A DNA stretch of 64,000 bases from Microlunatus panaciterrae. GTDB taxonomy: Bacteria > Actinomycetota > Actinomycetes > Propionibacteriales > Propionibacteriaceae. The notes beneath the pieces were generated by a model that saw nothing but the letters and a program-made list of their open reading frames with translations, ran no database searches and was not told where the DNA came from. Below are positions 48,145 through 56,973 of the stretch, piece by piece. Positions within the stretch are counted from its first letter, which is position 1; each line of letters starts with the position of its first letter. The DNA lies in the NCBI RefSeq assembly GCF_016907535.1, contig NZ_JAFBCF010000001.1, positions 2,976,001 to 3,040,000 on the forward strand. Reading direction: 5' to 3'. The translations under genes were made by a program, and so were the position numbers.

Positions 48145-49302
48145 ATGCAAACCACACGCGACGGGAACGTGGGCCCTGCGGGGATCGCCAGGCTGTTTGA
48201 CCCCGCACGGCTCTCCCAGGCGCGCCGGATCAGCAAGATGTCGAAGACCGATCTTCATCGGAAGGTTGGCGTATCCGCGGCTGCGATTGGGCAGTATGAG
48301 CGTGGAGAAGTGCGTCCTCGTGCGGAGACGGTCGCAGCGCTAGCCGCGGCTCTGGGAGTCCCACCGGGCTTCTTTGCGCTCGGGCGTCCCCGAGTCCAGG
48401 TGGACATCGCCGAGGCATCGTTCCGTCGTCTCCGATCAACGACAGTTACGCAACAGCAGCAAGCGACCGCGTATGTCGAGCAAGCCTGGGAACTCAGCTG
48501 CTACCTAGAAGAAAGTGTGGAGTTCCCCAAATTGGACCTCCCTGCCTGGGCACATGCCGATTCGCTAGATGTGCCGGACCCTGCATCCGCAGCGCGGGCC
48601 ATGCGCCAACACTGGATGCTCGGAGCCGCACCGATTCAGCACCTCATATACCAGCTCGAACAGCACGGCATCCTGACCGTCTTCTTCTCCATGAGAGAGG
48701 ACAGCGCACTCGACGAGAAGAGCCGCATTGACGCCTTCTCAACCATCGCCCTACCGCGGCCCATGATCGTGCTGACACCAGACAAGGCCAATGACGTGCT
48801 GCGGCATCGCTTCTCCGCAGCTCACGAGCTGGGGCACATCGTCCTCCATCATGGTCGGCAGGGAACAGACAGCCAACTGGAGCGGCAGGCGGACATGTTC
48901 GCGGCGGAGTTCCTCACCCCCCGTGACGTGATCCGTGATCAGTTGCCCCGACGCATCAACTTCAACCGGTACGAAGAGCTGAGCCAGTTGTGGGGAGTAT
49001 CCATCAACTCGCTGATCTTTCGGTCGCGCGAACTAGAACTCATCTCAGAGTCCACAGCCCGGCGCGCGTACATCACGCTGAATGGGATCGCGCGGCGCCC
49101 GATGCCGGTTCACGACTACCCCGGGGAGCGGCCAGAACTCTTGAAGTCCGCGCTCGAACTGCTCGACGAGGCGGGCGTTCCTCTGACTCAGGTCGCGGAG
49201 GACCTCCAGATGACCACGCGCCATATACGACGGCTAGCTGACATCGACGATCCTCAGCCCAAACTGACGCTGGTGAAAGACCATCCAGACACCAGGAAGT
49301 AG
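48145..49302 (+). CDS. XRE HTH + ImmA/IrrE metallopeptidase
   Basis: A 385-residue protein. An N-terminal HTH (ARRISKMSKTDLHRKVGVSAAAIGQYERGEVRPRAETVAALAAALG) is followed by an ImmA/IrrE zinc protease domain with HELGH in RFSAAHELGHIVLHHGRQG and the later glutamate region ERQADMFAAEFLTP. These proteins cleave or sense repressors in mobile elements and stress responses. The C-terminus adds another HTH-like helix. Confidence 0.9.
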   Translation: MQTTRDGNVGPAGIARLFDPARLSQARRISKMSKTDLHRKVGVSAAAIGQYERGEVRPRAETVAALAAALGVPPGFFALGRPRVQVDIAEASFRRLRSTTVTQQQQATAYVEQAWELSCYLEESVEFPKLDLPAWAHADSLDVPDPASAARAMRQHWMLGAAPIQHLIYQLEQHGILTVFFSMREDSALDEKSRIDAFSTIALPRPMIVLTPDKANDVLRHRFSAAHELGHIVLHHGRQGTDSQLERQADMFAAEFLTPRDVIRDQLPRRINFNRYEELSQLWGVSINSLIFRSRELELISESTARRAYITLNGIARRPMPVHDYPGERPELLKSALELLDEAGVPLTQVAEDLQMTTRHIRRLADIDDPQPKLTLVKDHPDTRK

Positions 49303-49336
49303 CGGAACGCAGTCCCATCCGAGAAAGGAATGGACC

Positions 49337-49575
49337 ATGACAGAACCCAACAAGCGAGTAGTCCAGCGCCGAAGCGACGGCGACTGGGAGGTTCGGAAGC
49401 CAGGAGCTGATCGCGCCAGCGCCATCACGCCGACACAGGCCGAGGCATTCAGCGGGCCCGCGCGATCCTCGGCAACGACGGTGGTGGCGAAGTGCAGATC
49501 CGCTCGCTCAAAGGGACGATCCGCGCGCAAGACACGATCGTACCCGGGAACGATCCGAGTTCGTCCAAGGGGTGA
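49337..49575 (+). pseudogene. DUF2188 protein, broken by a one-base frameshift
   Basis: The first frame from ATG 49337 reads NKRVVQRRSDGDWEVRKPGADRASAITPTQAEA, the typical DUF2188 N-terminus. Conservation then moves to the -1 frame: IQRARAILGNDGGGEVQIRS, KGTIRAQDTIVPGND and SSSKG, stopping at TGA 49573-49575. The switch is near 49446, implying one lost base. The intact family protein is about 80 residues of unknown function. Confidence 0.75.
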
Positions 49576-49635
49576 TCTCGGCAGGCTTGTTGACGGTGGC
49601 AATCCTTGCCTAAGCGAAGATGAAAGAGACTCGAC

Positions 49636-49938
49636 GTGGGGTACCGGACCGAGGACGTATGGGCAACGACGCATGTCGCGGGCAAGAACGTAGTCCGTCA
49701 GCTGTTGGTCCCGGCGTACGACGACGTCGAGGTGCTTGAGACCGAAGCGGGCGTCGACGTGGTGAACACACCTTTCGGGCAATGGACCGTAACGCGAGCC
49801 GCTAATCTCCCAGCTGACGGCCCGCTTGCGGCGAGGCTCCCGATCCGCCGCTCAAAGAATGCCCAGATCAGGTGGGCAGGTAGCCGAGAAGCGATCCAGG
49901 CGAGCGAGGTCATCCAGTCCTTCGAAGGTGCCATTTGA
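49636..49938 (+). CDS. N-terminal fragment of the interrupted helicase-nuclease gene
   Basis: A 100-residue frame (GTG 49636, AAAGAG upstream) ending at TGA 49936-49938. The same frame continues immediately after the TGA as FTAHDLPHSLRRPQIAALHS (49939-) straight into the helicase, so this is best read as the helicase N-terminus cut off by a nonsense codon, not a separate gene. The fragment alone resembles a small unknown domain. Confidence 0.6.
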   Translation: MGYRTEDVWATTHVAGKNVVRQLLVPAYDDVEVLETEAGVDVVNTPFGQWTVTRAANLPADGPLAARLPIRRSKNAQIRWAGSREAIQASEVIQSFEGAI

Positions 49939-50040
49939 TTCACCGCGCATGACCTACCACACAGTCTGAGGCGCCCGCAGATCGCCGCGCTTCACTCTAT
50001 CGTCGGCTATCAGTCGTCCGGCCTGTCCGAGCCGGGGATC

Positions 50041-52824
50041 GTGGTCATGCCTACGGGCACCGGCAAGACAGAGACGATGCTGGCGTGGCTCGTTGCGCAA
50101 CGGCCAGAGCGCGTACTCGTCGTCGTTCCCTCAAGTGCGCTTCGTGATCAGATAGCTGCCAAGTTCGAGACCCTGGGCATCCTCCAAAGCGAAGGCATTG
50201 TCGACCGCTGCGCACTGCGCCCCAGAGTCGGGCGGCTAGAAGGTCGGTTCGCCGACGAAGGGGAAGCGAGAGCCTTCGTCGAAACGACGAACGTCGTCGT
50301 CGCGACCCCCAACGCAATCCACGCCAACGAGCCTGAAGTGCGAGAAGCCTTCTTCAAAGGATTCACCCACCTGCTTGTGGACGAGGCACACCATGCACCT
50401 GCTCGAACATGGACAGAGATCATCCGCGTGTTCGCTGAGCGGCCCACGCTTCTGTTCACGGCGACACCGTTCCGTCGCGACGGATTGACATTGCCAGGTC
50501 GTGTCATCTTCCGCTTCCCCCTACGTGAAGCTCAGGCGGAGGGGTACTTCAGCACCATCGACTTCACCGCGGTGCTCGATCTGGACGATGACGATGAGGC
50601 ATTGGCCGAGGCTGCAGTGACGCGGCTTCGTGAGGACCTGGCCGCCGGTCACGAGCACCTACTGCTGGCCCGTGTGGGAACGAAGACAAGGGCCGATGAA
50701 GTCCACGCGCTCTACTCGCGTCTCGCTCCCGAGTTCACGCCGAAGGTCATCTACGACTCGATGTCGGCACGCCGCAGAGCAGAGACGCTGAAGGCGATGC
50801 GAGACCGAACCAGCCGTGTGATTGTCTGCGTCGACATGCTTGGCGAAGGATTCGACCTACCGACCCTGAAGGTAGGCGCCTTCCACGATGCACACCGATC
50901 ATTGAGCCCAATGGTGCAGCTCATCGGCCGTCTCGCCAGAACGTCCTCTCCACTCCCGATCGGTCGAGCGAGCGTCTTCGTGCGTCAAGACCCGCGCCAA
51001 GCACTCTCGCCCATGCGGTTCCTTCTCCGCGAGGACCCGGACTGGGACAAGGTGCTGAGCGACATCACCGAGCGTGCCACTGAGCGCGCAAACGAAGTCA
51101 GCGAGTTCGAGGCGTCATTCGTCGACAACCCTCCGGATGTGCCCGTTGGCCTCCTGGAGCCCAAGATGAGCGCCAAAGCATTCGCGACATCCACGATCGA
51201 CTGGAACCCGCTCGCAGCGCGTGATATCTACGGGGACTCAGTGTTGGACGACCTCATCAGCGTCAACACCGAGAACACCATTGCATGGTTCGTGATTGAG
51301 ACCATTGCAGACCTGCGCTGGGGGGACATACCGTCGCTTCGCGCGACCGACTACACACTTGTCGCCATGTACCGCGATCGAGTCCAGAGCCTCCTCTACG
51401 TCCATTGTTCTGACACGAAGCACAGCCTCAACGACCTCGTCGAGGCTGTGCTTGGGCATGAGCCGAGACCGGTCAACGGTTACGACACCTTCAAGGTCTT
51501 CTCGAAGCTCGACCGACTCATTCCCACCAACATCGGTCTTCTCGATGCTCGCGATCGTGACAAGCGATTCTCGATGCACGTCGGCGGTGACGTGGAAACT
51601 GCCCTGACCGAGGCCGAACGCACTCACAAGGCCAACACCCACGTCGCCGCCAAAGCCTTCGAAGAAGGTGACCGCGTGACCATCGCCGCGTCGCTCTCGG
51701 GAAGGTTCTGGTCCATGCGCACCGCGCCCAACCTCGCCGAGTGGCGAACCTGGTGTCAGCAGCAAGGCGCGAAGCTGCGCGACAGCAGCGTCGACATTCA
51801 TTCGCTCTTCCGCTCCATGATCATCCCGATCGACGTGAAGGAGCGACCCACGTTCCCGATCCTCGCGATGGAGTGGCCCTGGGACCTCTACCTGGGAAAT
51901 GGCACATCCTCCAGACTCAGCTACAAGGACTCAAGTGTTCTGCTCACCGACGCTGAGTTCAGGATCGACGACTATGGCACCAGCGGCCCGCTCCGCTTCT
52001 CGATCATGACTCCCACGTGGGAGCTGGCCTATGAGGGACAGTTTGGCTCCCATGGCCTGCACTACAGCGCAGTGGGCGACGACGCCGAGGTCGTCGGCTG
52101 GCGAGACGCGAAGACTCCCTTCTCCGCCTGGCTCAACAATCACAAGCCGACACTCTTCCTGTCCGGAGATCGCATGGTCACGGGGGACGATCGGCTTCTG
52201 GCGCCGCGAACCGAGTTGGCTCCGTACCCGCGTGAACAGCTCCGAGCACTCGACTGGATGGGCAATGGCGTTGACATTACGGTGGAATCGCAAGGTATCG
52301 AGCGCAAGACGAACTCCATTCAGGCTTACATATCCCGATACCTGTCGGAGAGCCGGACATTCGACGTCCTCATCGATGACGACCGCTCTGGAGAAGCTGC
52401 TGACCTCGTGGGCATCCGTGTCGACAAGGGCGATCTCCACATCACGCTAGTGCACTGCAAGTACTCGTCGAAGCCCACTGCCGGCTCACGCCTCAATGAC
52501 CTGTACGAGGTCTGTGGTCAGGCGATGCGAGGAGCACGATGGCGCGACAACGGTGCTCTTCCGCTGCTGGAACACCTCGACCGCCGCGCGAAGGCCTACA
52601 CAAGGAGGACCGGTTTCAGTCCATTCGAAATCGGCGACCGAGAAGCCCTCTTCCGAATCCGGCAGCAAGCGCCCCAACTATTCCCCCGGGTCTCGACTGT
52701 CATCGCCCAACCAGGCCTCAGCATCAAGGCATCCTCGGATGAACAACTTAGGCTGATCGCTGGCGCGGCGTCGTATGTGCAGAGCGTCACCAAAGGCACC
52801 TTCGACGTCTACGCATCTACGTAG
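50041..52824 (+). CDS. DEAD/DEAH helicase with C-terminal PD-(D/E)XK-like nuclease domain
   Basis: The frame is open from 49939 but its first normal start codon is GTG 50041, directly before Walker A MPTGTGKTETMLA. Motif II is DEAHH, motif III TATPF, and the C-terminal RecA lobe has DMLGEGFDLPTLKVGAFHDAHRS and QLIGRLARTSS. Residues ~785-830 carry SGEAADLVGIRVDKGDLHI followed by TLVHCKYSSK, which look like a restriction-endonuclease D...(D/E)xK core. The organisation resembles defence helicase-nuclease fusions. If it starts at GTG 50041, it lacks its Q-like N-terminal motif and may be inactive. Confidence 0.85.
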   Translation: MVMPTGTGKTETMLAWLVAQRPERVLVVVPSSALRDQIAAKFETLGILQSEGIVDRCALRPRVGRLEGRFADEGEARAFVETTNVVVATPNAIHANEPEVREAFFKGFTHLLVDEAHHAPARTWTEIIRVFAERPTLLFTATPFRRDGLTLPGRVIFRFPLREAQAEGYFSTIDFTAVLDLDDDDEALAEAAVTRLREDLAAGHEHLLLARVGTKTRADEVHALYSRLAPEFTPKVIYDSMSARRRAETLKAMRDRTSRVIVCVDMLGEGFDLPTLKVGAFHDAHRSLSPMVQLIGRLARTSSPLPIGRASVFVRQDPRQALSPMRFLLREDPDWDKVLSDITERATERANEVSEFEASFVDNPPDVPVGLLEPKMSAKAFATSTIDWNPLAARDIYGDSVLDDLISVNTENTIAWFVIETIADLRWGDIPSLRATDYTLVAMYRDRVQSLLYVHCSDTKHSLNDLVEAVLGHEPRPVNGYDTFKVFSKLDRLIPTNIGLLDARDRDKRFSMHVGGDVETALTEAERTHKANTHVAAKAFEEGDRVTIAASLSGRFWSMRTAPNLAEWRTWCQQQGAKLRDSSVDIHSLFRSMIIPIDVKERPTFPILAMEWPWDLYLGNGTSSRLSYKDSSVLLTDAEFRIDDYGTSGPLRFSIMTPTWELAYEGQFGSHGLHYSAVGDDAEVVGWRDAKTPFSAWLNNHKPTLFLSGDRMVTGDDRLLAPRTELAPYPREQLRALDWMGNGVDITVESQGIERKTNSIQAYISRYLSESRTFDVLIDDDRSGEAADLVGIRVDKGDLHITLVHCKYSSKPTAGSRLNDLYEVCGQAMRGARWRDNGALPLLEHLDRRAKAYTRRTGFSPFEIGDREALFRIRQQAPQLFPRVSTVIAQPGLSIKASSDEQLRLIAGAASYVQSVTKGTFDVYAST

Positions 52825-53191
52825 CGGGCGCTCGTAGCTGATCGCGTCTGTGCGGATGCCCGATTTTGTGGCCGACCCGCGCGAGGGTTCGCCGCTCATG
52901 AGCGTGAGCCTTCACAAGCATCGCGACGCTCACCGGGCCGATGGCCACCATCTTGAAAGCGTTCCAAATGCAGATCAGAACGACGAGATGCAGCTATCCA
53001 GGGCCACCGTTCTCGATGAGAACGGTGCACCAGGAGGCGACGACCAAGTAGGGAACGGCCAGGAGCATGGCAGGCAAGCCCCACTTCAGTCCCTTCCTGG
53101 TGCGGATCAGGTCGAGCACAATGTTGCTCGGCATGTATCGGCGCAGGTAGTAGCGAACCTCTGCGCTGGCTGTCCACAGTAGGCGAATCAT
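52817..53191 (-). pseudogene. Small membrane protein (permease-like annotation family), nonsense-mutated
   Basis: ATG 53191 has GAGGAG upstream. The frame reads MIRLLWTASAEVRYYLRRYM, then a helix GLPAMLLAVPYLVVASWCTVLI, then TAG at 52994-52996 where a tryptophan (TGG) is expected. The same frame continues LHLVVLICIWNAFKMVAIGP and a basic tail ending ARVGHKIGHPHRRDQLRAPAT to TAG 52817-52819. I recall such two-helix proteins, sometimes annotated as sulfate permease in actinobacteria; that name is probably uninformative. Confidence 0.7.
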
Positions 53192-53332
53192 GATGGGCTC
53201 CTCTCAACACGCGAGCACGTCGTCGAGACGGTGCGTGAAGAGTGACCCGGAGGTCTGCCGCGAACGGCCCAAAGGTAAGGAGAAATCCACCTCGCCTCCA
53301 ACATTACGCCGCGCCAGCGGCATCTGGAAGGA

Positions 53333-56300
53333 TCAGATGCTGCGCCCTGCCTGAGACTGACTCCGCGTGTGAGTATCCGAGGGTGTGGGGCGGCGGCTAC
53401 CTACCTCTGCTGGACGGTTCGCATCGGCGGAGACATGGAGCGCCTTGTCGAGAGCAGCCCTTGCCCGCGCGGCGTCGATCTTCTGCGCGGCCGACTCGGG
53501 CGGAACACCGAGGGGTGTGTCGTCGCTGACTTGGTAACGGTCTCGATAGGCGGCGACCACTCGCGCGGCCTTTCGCCACCTCGTGACCTGCTGACGGTCT
53601 CGGGGCGGCGCGCCGAGCGCCTTGGTCCAGGGCGCTGCCTCAGTCAGTGCGGTGTCGAGCACGGCGTCGGCGCGGGCCTCGATCAGGGCCTCTCGTTCGT
53701 TGAGCGCCTCTCGCATTTCGGCGTCCGTGACTCCGCGCGCCTGCGGAACGATGCCTACGATGAGGCGCGGTGGCTTGTGGGTCCGCCCTGATCCAGCGGG
53801 GCGGGCGGTTGCTCGCTCGAAGCGGTAGTGGAGGACGGCAGCGATGTCGTCGGCGTCACCGAACCCGCGGGCTGCGACGAGACGCGGCAGAAGCGCGTCG
53901 AGATCGTGGTGGTTGGCTTCGGCGCGGCGGAGTTCGGCGGCGAGCGGACCGAACGCCTCGGAAGCGATGGCGCTGTCTGCTTGCTCGTCGGTGAGTCCAG
54001 AACCACGGACGAGGGTGGCCCAGCGGTCGTGTTGGGCTGCGGCGGCGATGGTTTCGTACTCGGCTGCGAGCTGGGCGATCGAGCCCCACTGTTCCTGCTC
54101 GGCGGCGATGGTCTCGTGCGCCGATAGCTCGGCTCCGCTGTGTTGCAGAACGCCGTAGAGCACGCTTCGCGCGGTGGCGTCGGGATCGTCGCCGGGGTGA
54201 CGCTGTGCATGGTCGTTGGCGCGGTCCAGGGTGACATAGGCGTGGTTCGAGTGCCGTCCTCGGGTCATCGCGACGTAGAAGTTCTCCCTGGTTGAGGTCG
54301 GCTCGACCAACACGTGCGCCGTGTCGGTCGTGACGCCTTGGGCGCGGCAGGCGGTGACTGCGTAGCCGAGATCGACGTGCTCGGCCACGTACGCCGCTGG
54401 GAGCAGGATGCTCCCGCCGAACCTACGTCCTCGTCTGCGGGTCGTGATGGTTCCGTCGTCGCGGACACCGGTGCCGACCCCGCGGTCGCGCGCGATGGTG
54501 ATGGTCCCGTCGTCACCGACGGCTGCGATGATCCAGACGTCGCCGTTGCGCACCCAGTCCCGCCCCGTGATGGTGTGGAGCTTCCGGTCGTTCTTTCGGG
54601 TGATGATCGTGTCTCCGACACCGGCGCCTGTTCCGTCGTGCAGCTCGACCTCGCTGTCGGGGTTCAGGGAGCCATTGAGGATCAAGTCGGCCCGGGCTCG
54701 ACGGTTGAGGGCGGTCACCTCCTCGCGGGTCTCAGCGATCAGCACCGACACCAGGCCCGCATCGCGGTCGGTGCGCCAGGCGCTGTAGGCGGCATCCGTC
54801 ATGGTCTCCGCGTCGCCATCGTGGATGCGCCGATGCGCGAGGTAGGCGTCGATGGCATGGGTGCGTCCGTGGCGGAGGCCGAGTGAGGCGCTCTTCTCCC
54901 ATCTGTGGGTGAAGCGGTGGACGTCGACCAGCTCGGGGGTGTCGTGCCGGTCTCGGGCGATCATCGCGAACGCGCCGCCGGCGTCCACGGATTGCAGCTG
55001 GGCGTGGTCGCCGACCAGTGGCACCTTCGCTCCAGCCCTCTGAGCAAGGTGCGTGATGCGGTCGAGCGAGAGGGTGCCCGCCAGTGAAGCCTCGTTAATG
55101 ATGACGAGCTGACCTGCCTCGAACGTGGTGCCGTGGAGGAGGTGGTTCTGCCACCACTTCGCGGTGTTCTCGGTCGCGATCCCCAGTTCGTCGGCAAGTA
55201 CGTGGGCGGCTACGGCCGATGGCGCGAGACCGACGACCGAACCGGCGCCATGCTCAGTCTCCCAGGCCCGGCGGAGAGCGTTCATGGCGGTGGTCTTGCC
55301 CGCGCCGGCGGGACCGACCAGCATGTCAACCATCCGCCCCGACACGGCGATCCGCGTCAAGGCGTCGGCTTGGTCGTCGCCGAGCATCCGACCGTCCTCA
55401 TCGGGCCTGTGCGCGATCTGCTCGACCGTGGTCAGCGTCACCGTGGGGCCGGTCAGCAAGCTGGCGCGTTCGAGCAGTCTGTCCTCGGCCGCAAGTTGGG
55501 TCTCCGAGGTGAACACCGTCGAGGTCTTCGGGCGGAACACCGAGGTGCCGTCCGGTCTGCGGAAGACGACGGGGGAGGTGGCGAGCTCAGGCGGCGTCAG
55601 CCGGAGCGAGGCGAGCTCGGCGGCGTCGGAGACCATCGCGACGATGGCTTCTCGATCCTGTATGGTGGCGAACCGCCAGCCCATCGTCTGCCTGGATGCC
55701 TCGGCCATGAGGTTCCACCGGCGCCACGTCGAGCGCTTCTCGCCGACTACCTCCACGACCGAACGGCCCAGCTCGCCGATGATGTCGAGTGGAACGTCGT
55801 CGGCGCACAGGAGCAGTGGCTTGTCGTTGTCGGTGAGGTCGCGCGGCCACATCGTCGCGTCCTGGCCCAGCGTCTTGGTCGCGCGAGTTCTCCACTCCGA
55901 GGTGAGGTCGGCAAGGGATCGGACCTGCTTCTCGGGCCGGGTGCTCAGCGTGGCTTGGGCCCTGAGCTTCATGATCGCCGCCGGCGTCGGACGCCGCCCA
56001 TGCTTGGCGACGTAGTCGGCGATGAGACTGTCAGTCTCGGCGTCGATATGGCGTGCACGGGTGGAGAACTCTGCGATCAGCTGTTCCGGCACCCCGGCGA
56101 TCGCCCAGGCTGGGTTACGGTCGCGCCCCATCTCTCTGGCCTCCCATGCCACGCCGAAGGTGCGGGTCATGTGGTCAGCGAACACCGCTTCGTGCAGCTC
56201 GGAGAGGGCGACGACGGCGGCGTACATCGGCCTGCCGTCGAGCGAGCGCCACCTGCCGTCGAGGACGGTCTTGACCTTGTTACTCATGACGACATGCGTA

Positions 56301-56638
56301 TGGAGATGGGGGTCGCCGGCGCGGGAGTCGAAGTGATCAAACGCCGTGGCGATGAGCCCGGTGACGTCGACCTGTGCAACCGCACCGTCCCCGGCGGTTG
56401 CGCCGGTGCGGGTGGCCGCAACCTCGCGTTCCATGAACGCAACCACCTCCGCAACGGCGCGATGGTGCGCCTCACCAATCAGCGCCTGCACCCCTGCATC
56501 AGCGACCGCCCACACCACCGAAGCGGATTTCGGGATCGAGAACGTGAAGTCGAACCCCGCCACCGCACGTCGCCTTCCGCGCGCGGTCTCGTCCGCCACG
56601 ATCTGCGCGACAGCTTCACCCTTCGCACCAGGCGTCAA
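53333..56638 (-). CDS. MobF-family relaxase/helicase TraA-like, main part
   Basis: A ~1100-residue protein starting with TTG 56638 (MTPGAKGEAVAQIVADE). It has the relaxase metal site HFDSRAGDPHLHTHVVMSN, and a RecD-like helicase with Walker A VGPAGAGKTTAMNAL, motif II VIINEASLAG and the late motif YVAMTRGRHSNHAYV. It would nick and unwind DNA at an origin of transfer. Its N-terminal segment is in a different frame (next entry). The end is a low-complexity Arg/Ala-rich tail. Confidence 0.88.
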   Translation of the reverse strand: MTPGAKGEAVAQIVADETARGRRRAVAGFDFTFSIPKSASVVWAVADAGVQALIGEAHHRAVAEVVAFMEREVAATRTGATAGDGAVAQVDVTGLIATAFDHFDSRAGDPHLHTHVVMSNKVKTVLDGRWRSLDGRPMYAAVVALSELHEAVFADHMTRTFGVAWEAREMGRDRNPAWAIAGVPEQLIAEFSTRARHIDAETDSLIADYVAKHGRRPTPAAIMKLRAQATLSTRPEKQVRSLADLTSEWRTRATKTLGQDATMWPRDLTDNDKPLLLCADDVPLDIIGELGRSVVEVVGEKRSTWRRWNLMAEASRQTMGWRFATIQDREAIVAMVSDAAELASLRLTPPELATSPVVFRRPDGTSVFRPKTSTVFTSETQLAAEDRLLERASLLTGPTVTLTTVEQIAHRPDEDGRMLGDDQADALTRIAVSGRMVDMLVGPAGAGKTTAMNALRRAWETEHGAGSVVGLAPSAVAAHVLADELGIATENTAKWWQNHLLHGTTFEAGQLVIINEASLAGTLSLDRITHLAQRAGAKVPLVGDHAQLQSVDAGGAFAMIARDRHDTPELVDVHRFTHRWEKSASLGLRHGRTHAIDAYLAHRRIHDGDAETMTDAAYSAWRTDRDAGLVSVLIAETREEVTALNRRARADLILNGSLNPDSEVELHDGTGAGVGDTIITRKNDRKLHTITGRDWVRNGDVWIIAAVGDDGTITIARDRGVGTGVRDDGTITTRRRGRRFGGSILLPAAYVAEHVDLGYAVTACRAQGVTTDTAHVLVEPTSTRENFYVAMTRGRHSNHAYVTLDRANDHAQRHPGDDPDATARSVLYGVLQHSGAELSAHETIAAEQEQWGSIAQLAAEYETIAAAAQHDRWATLVRGSGLTDEQADSAIASEAFGPLAAELRRAEANHHDLDALLPRLVAARGFGDADDIAAVLHYRFERATARPAGSGRTHKPPRLIVGIVPQARGVTDAEMREALNEREALIEARADAVLDTALTEAAPWTKALGAPPRDRQQVTRWRKAARVVAAYRDRYQVSDDTPLGVPPESAAQKIDAARARAALDKALHVSADANRPAEVGSRRPTPSDTHTRSQSQAGRSI

Positions 56639-56973
56639 CGAGGATCAAGGTCGGCGATCCGGGACTCGATCCGTTCCACCGGAGTCCTGTAGACCGGGAA
56701 TGCCAAGCCGAGCGGATCGCCGGTGATCGGATCGCGGCCCATTCCCATCAAGAGTTGGAGTTGCGGCTCTGAGACGCGATCACCGGCCGTCAGCTCCCCG
56801 CGGCCAAGGGACGTGACTCCGAGGCCGAGCCAATGGCCAGGCGGCGTACCGGCCGCCACGTAGTAGCGCGTCAGAGGTGTTGACAGCGGCCTATCGCCGT
56901 CGGCCGCCGCGATCGTCTTGAGCAAGTACTTGTAGCCGTCTCCCGCCGACATCACGCGCATCGAAACCGTCAT
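56635..56973 (-). CDS. MobF relaxase, N-terminal segment in a separate frame
   Basis: A 112-residue frame from ATG 56973 (GGGAGG eight bases upstream) reading MTVSMRVMSAGDGYKYLLKT and TRYYVAAGTPPGHWLGLG, the standard start of actinobacterial TraA relaxases, with the tyrosines that attack DNA. It ends ...RIADLDPR at TGA 56635-56637, overlapping the TTG of the main part by 4 bases. This is either a one-base deletion or coupled re-initiation giving a two-polypeptide relaxase. Confidence 0.8.
   Translation of the reverse strand: MTVSMRVMSAGDGYKYLLKTIAAADGDRPLSTPLTRYYVAAGTPPGHWLGLGVTSLGRGELTAGDRVSEPQLQLLMGMGRDPITGDPLGLAFPVYRTPVERIESRIADLDPR

Noticed and set aside
49576-49613. Hydrophobic peptide tail (VISAGLLTVAILA) in a third frame after the DUF2188 pseudogene
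   Set aside because: Short, no start, upstream sequence in that frame is Arg-rich non-coding; likely chance.
49936-49938. TGA as selenocysteine codon in the helicase
   Set aside because: No SECIS-like hairpin seen directly downstream and the position is in a linker, not an active site.
55133-56692. Plus-strand frame opposite the relaxase
   Set aside because: Shadow of the relaxase, which has clear motifs.
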